A stretch of DNA of 64,000 bases, taken from Vulcanimicrobiota bacterium. GTDB lineage: Bacteria; Vulcanimicrobiota; Vulcanimicrobiia; Vulcanimicrobiales; Vulcanimicrobiaceae. Within the stretch, counting starts at the first letter, position 1; each line of letters starts with the position of its first letter. Below are positions 8,411-16,319 of the stretch, piece after piece. Location: NCBI GenBank assembly GCA_027307235.1, contig DAHUXH010000014.1, forward strand, positions 21,370-85,369, written 5' to 3'. Made by a program: the position numbers and the translations under genes. The notes beneath the pieces were generated by a model. That model searched no databases. It was not told where the DNA came from and saw only the letters and a program-made list of their open reading frames with translations.

Positions 8411-9664
8411 TCAAACGGTTCCCTGAGTGAGCCGTTGCCAGAGCCATCCGAGCGCGGCCACCGTCGCCCGCGCCTGAATTGCCGCACGATCCCCCCGGAA
8501 CTGCGAATGGCGGGCGCTCGCGCCGGTCGCGTCGGCGAGCCCGAACCACACGAGCCCGACCGGCTTCTCCGGCGAGCCGCCCTCCGGCCCGGCGATCCCG
8601 GTCGTCGCGACCGCGTAGTCGGCGCCGAAACGCCGGCGCGCCCCGCTCGCCATCTCGAGCACAACGCTCTCGCTCACCGCACCCTCACGCGCGATCTTCG
8701 CCGCATCGACGCCGAGACTTGCGACCTTCACCGAATTCTCATAGGCGACCACGCCGCCGACGAAACTGCGCGACGCCCCCGGCACCGCCGTCAGCGCGGC
8801 CGCGATGCGTCCGCCGGTGCACGACTCGGCGACGACGATGCGCTCGTTGCGCTGCCGCAACAGCCCGAGAATCGCCGATTCCAGCGTGTCGCCGTCGTAG
8901 CCGAAGACGTGACCGTCCAAGCGCGACACGATCTTCTGTTCGAGCGGTTCGATCAGCGCGTGCGCCGCTTGGGCGCTGGCGGCCTTCGCCATGAGTTTCA
9001 CGTCGCACCGGTACTCGTGCGCCAGCACGGCGATCTTCGGGTTCTCCATCGAAGCGAACAGATCGCCGATGCGGTGATCGATCTCCGACTCCGCGATTGC
9101 GACGGTGTGAATCACGCGCGTGAAAATCGCCTCACGCAGATTCCAGCGTGCTTGAAGCCAGGGCACGAGCTGTTCGGTCAGCATCGGTTTCATCTCGCGC
9201 GGAACGCCCGGCATGCACGCCACGAATTTCCCCTCGGCGCCGAACGCGATGAACCCGGGCGCCGTGCCGTTACGATTTTCGAGCACGATCGCGCCGCGCG
9301 GAATCTGCGCCTGCTTACGATTGTTTTCGCGCATCTCGCGCCGCATCGACGCGAAGAGCCGTTCCATCGCGAGCAGCGCCGGTTCGTGCATCTCGGTGTC
9401 ACAACCGAGAGCATCGCAGACTGCTTCCTTGGTGAGGTCGTCGACGGTGGGGCCGAGACCACCGGTGGTGACGACGCCATCTGCGCGGGCGAGCGCTTCG
9501 CGCAGCGCATCGGCGATGCGCGCACGGTTGTCACCGACGGTCTGCGTCCGGTAGACGTCGATGCCCGCGTTCGCAAGCTGTGCTGCGATGAAGACCGCGT
9601 TGGTGTCGACGAGTTGCCCGAGCAACAGCTCGGTTCCGACCGAGATCAGCTCAACGTTCGGCAT
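8411..9664 (-). CDS. cinA: CinA-family NMN deamidase / competence-damage protein
   Basis: 417 residues, matching full-length CinA. The N-terminal MoaB/MogA-like domain begins VELISVGTELLLGQLVDTN and includes GGLGPTVDDLTKEAV. The C-terminal PncC-like domain contains VAESCTGGRIAAAL and VVAYENSVK, the NMN amidohydrolase core. Known function of the family: convert NMN to nicotinate mononucleotide for NAD recycling; the N-terminal domain of some members hydrolyses ADP-ribose. Its ATG overlaps the end of the Met8-like gene, which in turn follows nadE, so it sits at the end of an NAD-centred operon. Confidence 0.93.
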   Translation of the reverse strand: MPNVELISVGTELLLGQLVDTNAVFIAAQLANAGIDVYRTQTVGDNRARIADALREALARADGVVTTGGLGPTVDDLTKEAVCDALGCDTEMHEPALLAMERLFASMRREMRENNRKQAQIPRGAIVLENRNGTAPGFIAFGAEGKFVACMPGVPREMKPMLTEQLVPWLQARWNLREAIFTRVIHTVAIAESEIDHRIGDLFASMENPKIAVLAHEYRCDVKLMAKAASAQAAHALIEPLEQKIVSRLDGHVFGYDGDTLESAILGLLRQRNERIVVAESCTGGRIAAALTAVPGASRSFVGGVVAYENSVKVASLGVDAAKIAREGAVSESVVLEMASGARRRFGADYAVATTGIAGPEGGSPEKPVGLVWFGLADATGASARHSQFRGDRAAIQARATVAALGWLWQRLTQGTV

Positions 9665-10229
9665 CGAACCAGCGCGGATACGTGAACCGCACCTCGGCCG
9701 AGAATCCCTCCGCCGCCTCGATCATCGCCGTACGGCGAATCTCCGATTCCTCCGCGGACGGATGCTCGCGTTTGGTCTGCGCGCGCATCTGCGCCAACCG
9801 CTCGACGAAGCGTGCGAAGGTCGCATCCATCGCCGCTTGCAACCCTTCTTTGAGCCGTTTGCCGACGCGCGGCGCAAGACCGGTGGTCGAGATGGCGATG
9901 CGCACCGGGCCGGCCTTGGCGATCGCCGCCATCGCGACGAATCCGAACGCCGGTTGATCGATGCAGCACAGCAGAAAGCCGTGCACGTCGGCGAGCGCGC
10001 GCAGACGCGACGACAGCGCGGCGTCCTGCGGAGTCGAGATCACGAAGAAGGCGCCGGTCACGTCGTCGTCGCGCAGCGACGCGACGTCCTGCACCCACAG
10101 CACATTCGCGCCCGCTTCGCGCAACGCGGCGTCTTTCTCGATCGCTTCGCGATCGCCGACGGGACCGATGACGACGCACCGGCGTCCCTGGAGATTCAGA
10201 CTCACCGGAAAGAACGGCGTGTAGGACAT
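9651..10229 (-). CDS. Precorrin-2 dehydrogenase-like protein (Met8/CysG N-terminal type)
   Basis: 192 residues, the size of a stand-alone siroheme-synthase N-domain, which uses NAD to oxidise precorrin-2 to sirohydrochlorin. Opening PFFPVSLNLQGRRCVVIG and the later ISTTGLAPRVGKRLKEGL align with the family, as does CCIDQPAFGF around the catalytic-Asp position. Odd: the usual glycine-rich loop (GGGxVAxRK) reads GPVGDREAIEK, so NAD binding may be altered. ATG follows the nadE TGA by one base (TGAGATG). No other siroheme or cobalamin ring genes are in view. A degenerate paralogue with another role is possible. Confidence 0.68.
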   Translation of the reverse strand: MSYTPFFPVSLNLQGRRCVVIGPVGDREAIEKDAALREAGANVLWVQDVASLRDDDVTGAFFVISTPQDAALSSRLRALADVHGFLLCCIDQPAFGFVAMAAIAKAGPVRIAISTTGLAPRVGKRLKEGLQAAMDATFARFVERLAQMRAQTKREHPSAEESEIRRTAMIEAAEGFSAEVRFTYPRWFDAER

Positions 10230-10230
10230 C

Positions 10231-11082
10231 TCAGTAGTCGACCGGACGCAGATAAAACTCGTTGATGGCGGTGTTGGTGAGCATCGCCGTCGTCGGCAGA
10301 TGCCGCTTCCAATGCGTGCCTTCCACACGCCGCCGAACGAGCTGCACGTCGGCCGCTGCAAAGCCGTGCGCGACCAGTTGGTCGTCACTGTAGCCGAGCA
10401 GCAGCTGCGCGAGAATCGCGTCGGCGCGCGCGTACGTGATGCCCAGATCGGCTTCGTCAGTTTGGCGAGCTTCCAGATCGGCGCTCGGCGCTTTCTCGAT
10501 CAGCGCGGGCGGTACGCCCAGATAGCGCGCCAGCTCCCACACTTGCGTCTTGAAGAGATCGCCGAGCGGGTTGACCGGCGGTGCGTCGTCGGCGTGCCAG
10601 GTGAAGTATCCGAACAATCGCTCGGTCTTGTTCCCGGTGCCGATCGGCAGTGCGTCGAGTTTGGCCGATTGATCGAAGAGCACGATCATGCGCGTGCGCG
10701 CCATGACGTTGCCGCGCCGGCGCGCGTCGGCGTCCGGCTCGTTCTGCAGATAGCCGTCCACCGCGGCCGTGATGTCGAGGGTGCGCTCGTGGATGCCGAG
10801 CGCTTCGACGACCAAGGCCGCGTCGGCGAGACTGGCCGGGCTTGACGTACGATACGGCAAGCGAAACGCGAAGACGTTGTGCGCCCCGAGCGCGCGTGCG
10901 CACAAGTATGCCGTCACCGCCGAGTCGACGCCGCCCGAAAGACCGATCACCGCGCGTGCGATCCCGCGCCGTCCGAGAAGTTCGTCGCGTAAGAATGTTT
11001 CGAGCCAGCGTGCCGCAAGCGGCGCATTGATGCGCGGCGGGTGCAGCGCGGTGCGCGGTGCTTCAACGATCGGAAGCATCAC
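10231..11082 (-). CDS. nadE: NAD+ synthetase, ammonia-dependent type
   Basis: Final step of NAD synthesis: amidates deamido-NAD with ATP. 283 residues, the size of the ammonia-dependent enzyme without the glutaminase domain. N-type ATP pyrophosphatase motif GLSGGVDSAVTAYL is clear; GTGNKTERLFGYFTWHADD and NPLGDLFKTQVWELARYL are family blocks. A GTG (11082) is directly followed by an ATG (11079), so the start is uncertain by one codon. It overlaps the end of a nitrilase-fold gene by about 20 bases; that protein could deliver ammonia, making a split version of glutamine-dependent NadE. Confidence 0.93.
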   Translation of the reverse strand: MMLPIVEAPRTALHPPRINAPLAARWLETFLRDELLGRRGIARAVIGLSGGVDSAVTAYLCARALGAHNVFAFRLPYRTSSPASLADAALVVEALGIHERTLDITAAVDGYLQNEPDADARRRGNVMARTRMIVLFDQSAKLDALPIGTGNKTERLFGYFTWHADDAPPVNPLGDLFKTQVWELARYLGVPPALIEKAPSADLEARQTDEADLGITYARADAILAQLLLGYSDDQLVAHGFAAADVQLVRRRVEGTHWKRHLPTTAMLTNTAINEFYLRPVDY

Positions 11083-11983
11083 GCCGGCCGCGTGGAAGCG
11101 GCAACTCCTCGTCGAGCAGCAGATCGGGCAGCACGGCGCGCAGATCGCCGAGCAGCGGAAGATTCGCGCGCGCGAGATCGATCTCGCGCGGATCGAGCGC
11201 CGCGCGCACGATGCAGGCTTCGTCGGGCGGCGCGGCGACCACCGTGTTGCCGCGCGGATCGACGATGCGCGACGTCCCGCTCATGCCTTTCCCGCCTTCA
11301 AAACCGGTCAGACCCGCATATACGACGTAGACGCCGTGTTCCGCCGCGATGTTTTCGAGAATCTCGCGCCAGCGCACGATGCTCTCCAACTCGTCGCCGC
11401 CCTCGATGCCGCGCCCCGGCGCGGCGCTCGGCACGAGCAGCACGCGCGCGCCCTTGAGCGCCGCGATCGTCGGCACGATCGCATGCCAAATGTCTTCGCA
11501 GATCAGCATCGCGGTCGCCCCCAGGGACGAGGCGAAGACGCCCATGCGGTGGCCGCGTGAGAGAAAGCGTTCTTCGTCGAAGACGCCGTACGTCGGCAAG
11601 AACAGCTTGCGATGCAGGTGCAGCACCTGCGCCCGGTCGCTCTCGACGCGCACGTACGCGGCGCTGTTGTAGTACGTGCCGCCGTCGTTTTCGAAGAAAC
11701 CGCAGGCGATCTCGACCGGTCGAGTCGCGCCGGCTTCACGCCACATGCGCGCCAGATCGTCGGCGAAGTGCTGCACGGGCAACGCGAGATCGTAGACCGC
11801 GCCTTCGAGAAAGTAGCCGGTCAGCGCGGCTTCGGGCAGCACGATCACGTCAGCGGCGCCGTCGTCCATGACGAGCGCAAACGCATCGCGCAGGTCGTTC
11901 AGATTCTCGCTGTAGCGTCCCTTGCGCGGCTTCGTCTGCACGATCGCGACGCGCACGGGGCCGCCGATGCCGTTACCCGACAC
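11063..11983 (-). CDS. Carbon-nitrogen hydrolase (nitrilase superfamily), possible NadE partner
   Basis: 306-residue amidase of the nitrilase fold. The Glu-Lys-Cys triad is visible: VLPEAALTGYF (Glu), LHRKLFLPTYGVFDEERF (Lys), MLICEDIWHAI (Cys). The sequence around it resembles the N-terminal glutaminase half of glutamine-dependent NAD synthetases, which releases ammonia from glutamine. Fusion normally joins this domain to NadE; here it is a separate gene overlapping nadE by about 20 bases, so a two-subunit enzyme is likely (inference). Start is GTG at 11983, overlapping the stop of the upstream reductase by 11 bases; a second in-frame GTG lies nine codons later. A free omega-amidase is the alternative. 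Confidence 0.82.
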   Translation of the reverse strand: MSGNGIGGPVRVAIVQTKPRKGRYSENLNDLRDAFALVMDDGAADVIVLPEAALTGYFLEGAVYDLALPVQHFADDLARMWREAGATRPVEIACGFFENDGGTYYNSAAYVRVESDRAQVLHLHRKLFLPTYGVFDEERFLSRGHRMGVFASSLGATAMLICEDIWHAIVPTIAALKGARVLLVPSAAPGRGIEGGDELESIVRWREILENIAAEHGVYVVYAGLTGFEGGKGMSGTSRIVDPRGNTVVAAPPDEACIVRAALDPREIDLARANLPLLGDLRAVLPDLLLDEELPLPRGRRDASDR

Positions 11984-13391
11984 CGGCCCAACTCGCCCGC
12001 GCTTGCGCGGCAGCCGCGTCGAGCTTCGCCGCGCAGTCCTCGGCCGGATACGTCCAGATCTCCGCGAGCGTCGGATGCAGATGCGGAATACGCATGAACT
12101 CGTGCACCGTGGCGCGGTAGTTCATCGCCACGATGACTTCGTGAATCAGTTCGGCCGCCTGCGGGCCGATGATCGACGCGCCGATGATGCGGCCGTCGGG
12201 CGCGGATGCCAGCATCTTCACGAACCCTTTGGTCTTGTTCAAGCATTCGGCTTTGCCGTGCTCGGCAAAGTCGTACGTGCCCGCGACGTAGGGGATGCCG
12301 TTGTTCTGCAACGCGCGCTCGGTCTCACCGACCACCGCGATCTGCGGGTCGGTGAAGATGGTATGCGTCTTCACCAAGTCGTAGACCGCGCGCTCGTCAC
12401 CGCCGCCGATCGCGTTGCGCGCGGCAATCTCGCCCTGGTAGATCGCTACGTGCACGAGTTGGTAGAGACCGGTGACGTCGCCGACCGCGAAGATGTTCGG
12501 GTTGGACGTGCGCAGCGTGTCGTCGACCTCGATGCCCTTGATCGCATGATAGGCGACACCGGCCTTCTCGAAATCGAAACCCTCCACGTTCGGCACGCGC
12601 CCGAGCGCGTAGAAAATCTCGTCGGCTTCGATCGCTCCCTCGACGCCATCGACGACGACGTAGACGAATTTCTTGCCGTCGCGCCTTTCCACGCGCAACA
12701 GACGGGCGCCGGTCACGACGTCGATGCCGTCCTCGCGAAAGTACTGCGTGAGCGCGTGCCCGATGTCGTGATCTTCACCCGAGAGCAAATGGTCGGCGCG
12801 AATCACCATCGTCGTCTTCGCGCCCATGCGCGCCAGATGCTGACCGAGTTCGCATCCCACATACCCGCCGCCGAGCACGACCACCGACTTCGGCGTGTGC
12901 GCCAGTTCGAGCACCTCGTCGCTCGTGAGATAGCCGGCTTGCGCGAGTCCCGGAATCGCCGGCGGCGCGACGATGCTCCCGGTGTTGATGATGAACTTCG
13001 GCGCGGTGATCACGTCCTCACCGGCCTGCAATCGCGTCGGCGAAAGAAAGCGCGCCTCGCCACGGTACAGCGGAAAGCGCGAGATGCCATCGATGCGGTA
13101 GTCGGCGAACTCTTTGACCAGCGCGCGCTTGCGTTCGAGCACGTACGGCTCGTCGATGCGGATGCTGCCGACGTGCACGCCGAGACCTTTGGCCTCGCGC
13201 GCATCGGCCAGCGCGTCGCTGGTCGCCAGCAGCGCTTTGCTCGGCATGCAGCCGCGCAGAATGCACAATCCGCCGAGGGGGCCTTTGTCTACCAATGCGA
13301 CGTTCGCGCCGAGGTCGCGCGCGGTGCGCGCGGCCGCGAAGCCGCCCGAACCGGCTCCGACGACGATCAGATCGTATGCCGGTTCGCTCAT
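11973..13391 (-). CDS. Class I flavoprotein disulfide reductase (dihydrolipoyl dehydrogenase-like)
   Basis: 472 residues. FAD loop DLIVVGAGSGGFAAARTA, redox disulfide in GGLCILRGCMPSKALL (Cys-X4-Cys), NAD(P) loop VVVLGGGYVGCELGQHLARMG, second FAD motif NIFAVGDVTG and a C-terminal dimerisation domain with HLHPTLAE containing the His of the active-site His-Glu pair. No 2-oxoacid dehydrogenase subunits lie nearby, so a lipoamide role is not supported by context; mercuric-reductase-like or soluble transhydrogenase-like activity is possible. Lacks the N-terminal heavy-metal domain of MerA. Placed between glpX and the NAD genes, with 4 bases between its ATG and the glpX stop. Confidence 0.83.
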   Translation of the reverse strand: MSEPAYDLIVVGAGSGGFAAARTARDLGANVALVDKGPLGGLCILRGCMPSKALLATSDALADAREAKGLGVHVGSIRIDEPYVLERKRALVKEFADYRIDGISRFPLYRGEARFLSPTRLQAGEDVITAPKFIINTGSIVAPPAIPGLAQAGYLTSDEVLELAHTPKSVVVLGGGYVGCELGQHLARMGAKTTMVIRADHLLSGEDHDIGHALTQYFREDGIDVVTGARLLRVERRDGKKFVYVVVDGVEGAIEADEIFYALGRVPNVEGFDFEKAGVAYHAIKGIEVDDTLRTSNPNIFAVGDVTGLYQLVHVAIYQGEIAARNAIGGGDERAVYDLVKTHTIFTDPQIAVVGETERALQNNGIPYVAGTYDFAEHGKAECLNKTKGFVKMLASAPDGRIIGASIIGPQAAELIHEVIVAMNYRATVHEFMRIPHLHPTLAEIWTYPAEDCAAKLDAAAAQARASWAGVG

Positions 13392-13395
13392 GACG

Positions 13396-14346
13396 TCAGC
13401 GCACGGCGCGAGGCCGCGCGGTCAAACGATGCGTCGATTCCACGAACCGCACCGTGCCGGTGGCCTGCACGATGATCGAATGCGTGCGCGCATGGTTGCC
13501 GAAGAACCGGACGCCGCGCAACAAATCGCCGTCGGTGATGCCGGTCGCGCAAAACACAACCTCGTTGCTCTTGACGAGATCGTCGATCATCAGCACGCGA
13601 TCGAGATCACCGAAACCCATCGCCTGCGCGCGCGCCGCTTCTTCCGCGTTGCGCGGCTTGAGGCGTCCCATGAAGTTGCCGCCCAGACACTTGATCGCGG
13701 CGGCAGCGAGCACGCCTTCGGGCGCGCCGCCGATGCCCATTGCGACGTGAACGCCGGTCGATTCAATCGTCGTCGCGATACAGGCATCGACGTCGCCGTC
13801 GGAGATCAGCTTGATGCGCGCACCGGCACTGCGAACGGCGGCGATCAAATCGGCGTGACGCGGACGGTCCAAGATGACGACACACACGTCGTTGATCGGC
13901 TTTTCGAGGGCGTTCGCGACCGCTTCCAGATTCTCGCGCACCGGTGCGTCGATGTGCACGTACGGCGCGGCCTTGGGTCCGACCGCGAGTTTCTGCATGT
14001 ACGAATCGGGCGCGTGCAGCAGACCGCCGCGCTCGGCGATCGCCATGACCGCGATCGAGTTGGGCAATCCGTTGGCGACGAGATTCGTGCCTTCGACCGG
14101 ATCGACGGCGATGTCCACCGCCCGACCGCCCGCGCCGAGTTCTTCACCGATGAACAGCATGGGCGCTTCGTCGCGCTCGCCCTCGCCGATGACGATACGG
14201 CCCGATATCTCCATCTGGCCGAGCGCTTCGCGCATCTGCTCGACGGCCGAACCGTCGGCGGCGTCGCGCTCGCCGCGACCCATCCAGCGTGAGGCGGCAA
14301 GTGCGGCGCTCTCGGTCACTGTCACAAAATCGAGAGAACGTACCAT
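13396..14346 (-). CDS. glpX: Fructose-1,6-bisphosphatase class II
   Basis: Gluconeogenic enzyme hydrolysing fructose 1,6-bisphosphate, 316 residues. Starts MVRSLDFVTVTESAALAASR, with the GlpX signatures IGEGERDEAPMLFIGEELG and DVAVDPVEGTNL (metal and substrate binding) and MGIGGAPEGVLAAAAIKCLGG. In some lineages the same family also hydrolyses sedoheptulose bisphosphate; nothing here decides this. I took the ATG at 14346 and not the one nine codons upstream because homologues begin near this point. Divergent from the membrane glycosyltransferase gene with only 40 bases between start codons, which must hold both promoters. Confidence 0.93.
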   Translation of the reverse strand: MVRSLDFVTVTESAALAASRWMGRGERDAADGSAVEQMREALGQMEISGRIVIGEGERDEAPMLFIGEELGAGGRAVDIAVDPVEGTNLVANGLPNSIAVMAIAERGGLLHAPDSYMQKLAVGPKAAPYVHIDAPVRENLEAVANALEKPINDVCVVILDRPRHADLIAAVRSAGARIKLISDGDVDACIATTIESTGVHVAMGIGGAPEGVLAAAAIKCLGGNFMGRLKPRNAEEAARAQAMGFGDLDRVLMIDDLVKSNEVVFCATGITDGDLLRGVRFFGNHARTHSIIVQATGTVRFVESTHRLTARPRAVR

Positions 14347-14386
14347 CAGGCGCCAGCTACAAGGGAAGGCCAACGATTCCTTTAAG

Positions 14387-15913
14387 ATGGTGGCCGTGTT
14401 CGCCCATACCCACGACGCGTCGAGCGTGCGCGTGCGCTTTGACTTTTCCGACTATCGCGCGGCCGGAAACGCGCCGCTTGCGGTCGTCGCGTTCGCCGGG
14501 CTGACCTTGGGCTTTTTCGGCTGGTTCGCCGCCATCGTCCCACGCCACGATCTGCTGCTCTCGAACCTCGCGCTCCCGCTCGGCGTGCTCGGCGGCATCG
14601 CGATCGCCCTGCAAGCATGGCGGCTCTACGCGCGCTACTTCTGCCGCCGCACCGGCATCACATTGGCGCGCTCGTTACGCTACGACGCGCTGACCTGGGC
14701 GCCGTTCGCCCTGCTGTGGCTGACGTTCTTTTTGCCGGCGCAACTGACACACGGCGCACGCTTGCTCGCGATCGGCGCCGGACTGTTTTGCGTCGGCAAG
14801 CTGTTCTTCGCCGCGCGCTTCAATCAAACGGTGCGCGAGGTGACGATCGACTTCGTGAGCACGCGATTGGCGATCATCGTCATCGCCGAACTCGCCGCCG
14901 TCATCATCGGGCAGCGCGCCGGACAGCATGTCGAAGAATCGCGTCATCTCTTGCTCGCGGTGTGGGGGCGTTGGGACGCGGTGCACTACATCGACATCGC
15001 CGCGCAAGGCTACCAAGGAACGGACATGGCGTTCTTCCCGCTCTACCCGATGCTCGTCGCGGCGGTGGGAAGCGTGCTCGGCAGCCATCTTATCGCCGGA
15101 TTGTTGATCTCCAACGCCTCGTTCTTCTTCGGCTTGCTCTTCTTGTACAAGCTGCTCGAACACGAAGACGACCGGACGGTAGCGCGCCGCGCGATCTTCT
15201 ACGTTTCGATCTTTCCGACGGCGGTCTTCTTCTCAGCGGTGTACACCGAGTCGCTGTTCTTCATGCTCACGGTCGCGTCGTTCTACTATCTGCGCGAGCG
15301 CAAATGGCCGCTCGCGGCGATGCTCGGCTTCTTCGCGGCGATGACGCGCGTCGAAGGCGTGCTGCTCGCGGTGCCGTTTCTCATCGAATGGTGGGGTGCC
15401 AACCGAACGCGTGAGCGCGCGGAGGTTCGTACACTGTGGTATGGCGCGCTGATCCCGCTCGGTTTGGCGTGCTATATGGCCTACCTCTGGGTGCTGCGCG
15501 GTGACCCGCTGTACTTCTCGCACGTGCAGATCCATTGGAACCGCCATCTGGCGATGCCGTGGACGAGCATCATCAACGCGCTCGGGCAGATCTTCACCTC
15601 GACCTCGGCGCAGACGGTCGCCAACCAATCGCTCGAAGTCGCGTTCACGGTGCTGATGATCGCCGTGCTGCTGCTCGGCTGGAAGCGCCTGCGGCCGTCA
15701 TACGTCGCCTATATGGCCCTCTCGATTTTGATTCCGATGTCGACGTCGAGCCTGATGTCGATGCCGCGCTTCGCGCTTGTCCTCTTCCCGATGTTCGTGA
15801 TCCTCGCACGCTGGGGTGAACGTCCGTGGATCAACAACATTGTGGTCGCGCTCTCACTTCCGCTCTTAGGATTATTCACCGTGCTCTTTGCCGACTGGTA
15901 TTGGGTTGCCTGA
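14387..15913 (+). CDS. PIG-V-like integral membrane mannosyltransferase
   Basis: About 508 residues with some ten to twelve hydrophobic segments after a short cytoplasmic start. The loop WGRWDAVHYIDIAAQGYQ followed by FFPLYPM is the hallmark of PIG-V and its bacterial relatives, which transfer a sugar from a polyprenyl-phosphate donor on the outer face of the membrane; the aspartate of RWDA is the presumed catalytic base. ATG at 14387 chosen because the upstream open frame only reads antisense to glpX. Followed at once by a GtrA and a GT39 protein, so a lipid-linked-sugar glycan assembly module is likely; acceptor unknown. Confidence 0.75.
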   Translation: MVAVFAHTHDASSVRVRFDFSDYRAAGNAPLAVVAFAGLTLGFFGWFAAIVPRHDLLLSNLALPLGVLGGIAIALQAWRLYARYFCRRTGITLARSLRYDALTWAPFALLWLTFFLPAQLTHGARLLAIGAGLFCVGKLFFAARFNQTVREVTIDFVSTRLAIIVIAELAAVIIGQRAGQHVEESRHLLLAVWGRWDAVHYIDIAAQGYQGTDMAFFPLYPMLVAAVGSVLGSHLIAGLLISNASFFFGLLFLYKLLEHEDDRTVARRAIFYVSIFPTAVFFSAVYTESLFFMLTVASFYYLRERKWPLAAMLGFFAAMTRVEGVLLAVPFLIEWWGANRTRERAEVRTLWYGALIPLGLACYMAYLWVLRGDPLYFSHVQIHWNRHLAMPWTSIINALGQIFTSTSAQTVANQSLEVAFTVLMIAVLLLGWKRLRPSYVAYMALSILIPMSTSSLMSMPRFALVLFPMFVILARWGERPWINNIVVALSLPLLGLFTVLFADWYWVA

Positions 15914-15914
15914 C

Positions 15915-16319
15915 GTGCTCTCGTCCATCGCTCAACGCCGCGGCGTGCGGCAATTCGTGAAATTCGGCATCGTCGGTGCCTCCGGCCTGATCGTCAATTT
16001 CATCATCGCGCACGCCCTCGAACGGAGCACCTCGTTCTCCGGCTTCGTCGATTTCGCGATCGGCTTCATGGCGGGCGGCGTGTCGAACTACGGGCTCAAC
16101 CGCGTGTGGACGTTTCGCTCGCAGCGCAATCCCGCGATCGAGGGCGCGCAGTTCCTGGTCGTCTCGCTGGTCGCGCTGGTCTTCGGCAAGGTGGTCTTCA
16201 CGCTGGCCGATCACTACCGGTTTCATCACTTCACGACGACATGGCTTGCGGCCACGCTCGCAGGCGTTTTCGTCAACTTCTTCATGAATAAATATTGGAC
16301 GTTCAAGCACCTGAACTGA
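15915..16319 (+). CDS. GtrA-family small membrane protein
   Basis: About 134 residues with four predicted membrane helices: FVKFGIVGASGLIVNFIIAH, then FAIGFMAGGVSNYGLNRVWTF, a third hydrophobic stretch QFLVVSLVALVFGKVVF and a last helix before FFMNKYWTF. This is the GtrA fold, thought to flip polyprenyl-phosphate-linked sugars or assist glycosyltransferases. GTG 15915 lies one base after the upstream stop; a TTG at 15888 would overlap it by 26 bases. It sits between two polyprenyl-sugar-type glycosyltransferases, fitting a donor-supply role. Confidence 0.83.
   Translation: MLSSIAQRRGVRQFVKFGIVGASGLIVNFIIAHALERSTSFSGFVDFAIGFMAGGVSNYGLNRVWTFRSQRNPAIEGAQFLVVSLVALVFGKVVFTLADHYRFHHFTTTWLAATLAGVFVNFFMNKYWTFKHLN

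Noticed and set aside
8402..9685. Plus-strand open frame of 427 codons
   Set aside because: Exactly mirrors cinA on the other strand; Arg/His-rich and without domains.
11922..13475. Plus-strand open frame of 517 codons
   Set aside because: Antisense to the flavin disulfide reductase, which has complete motifs; this frame has none.
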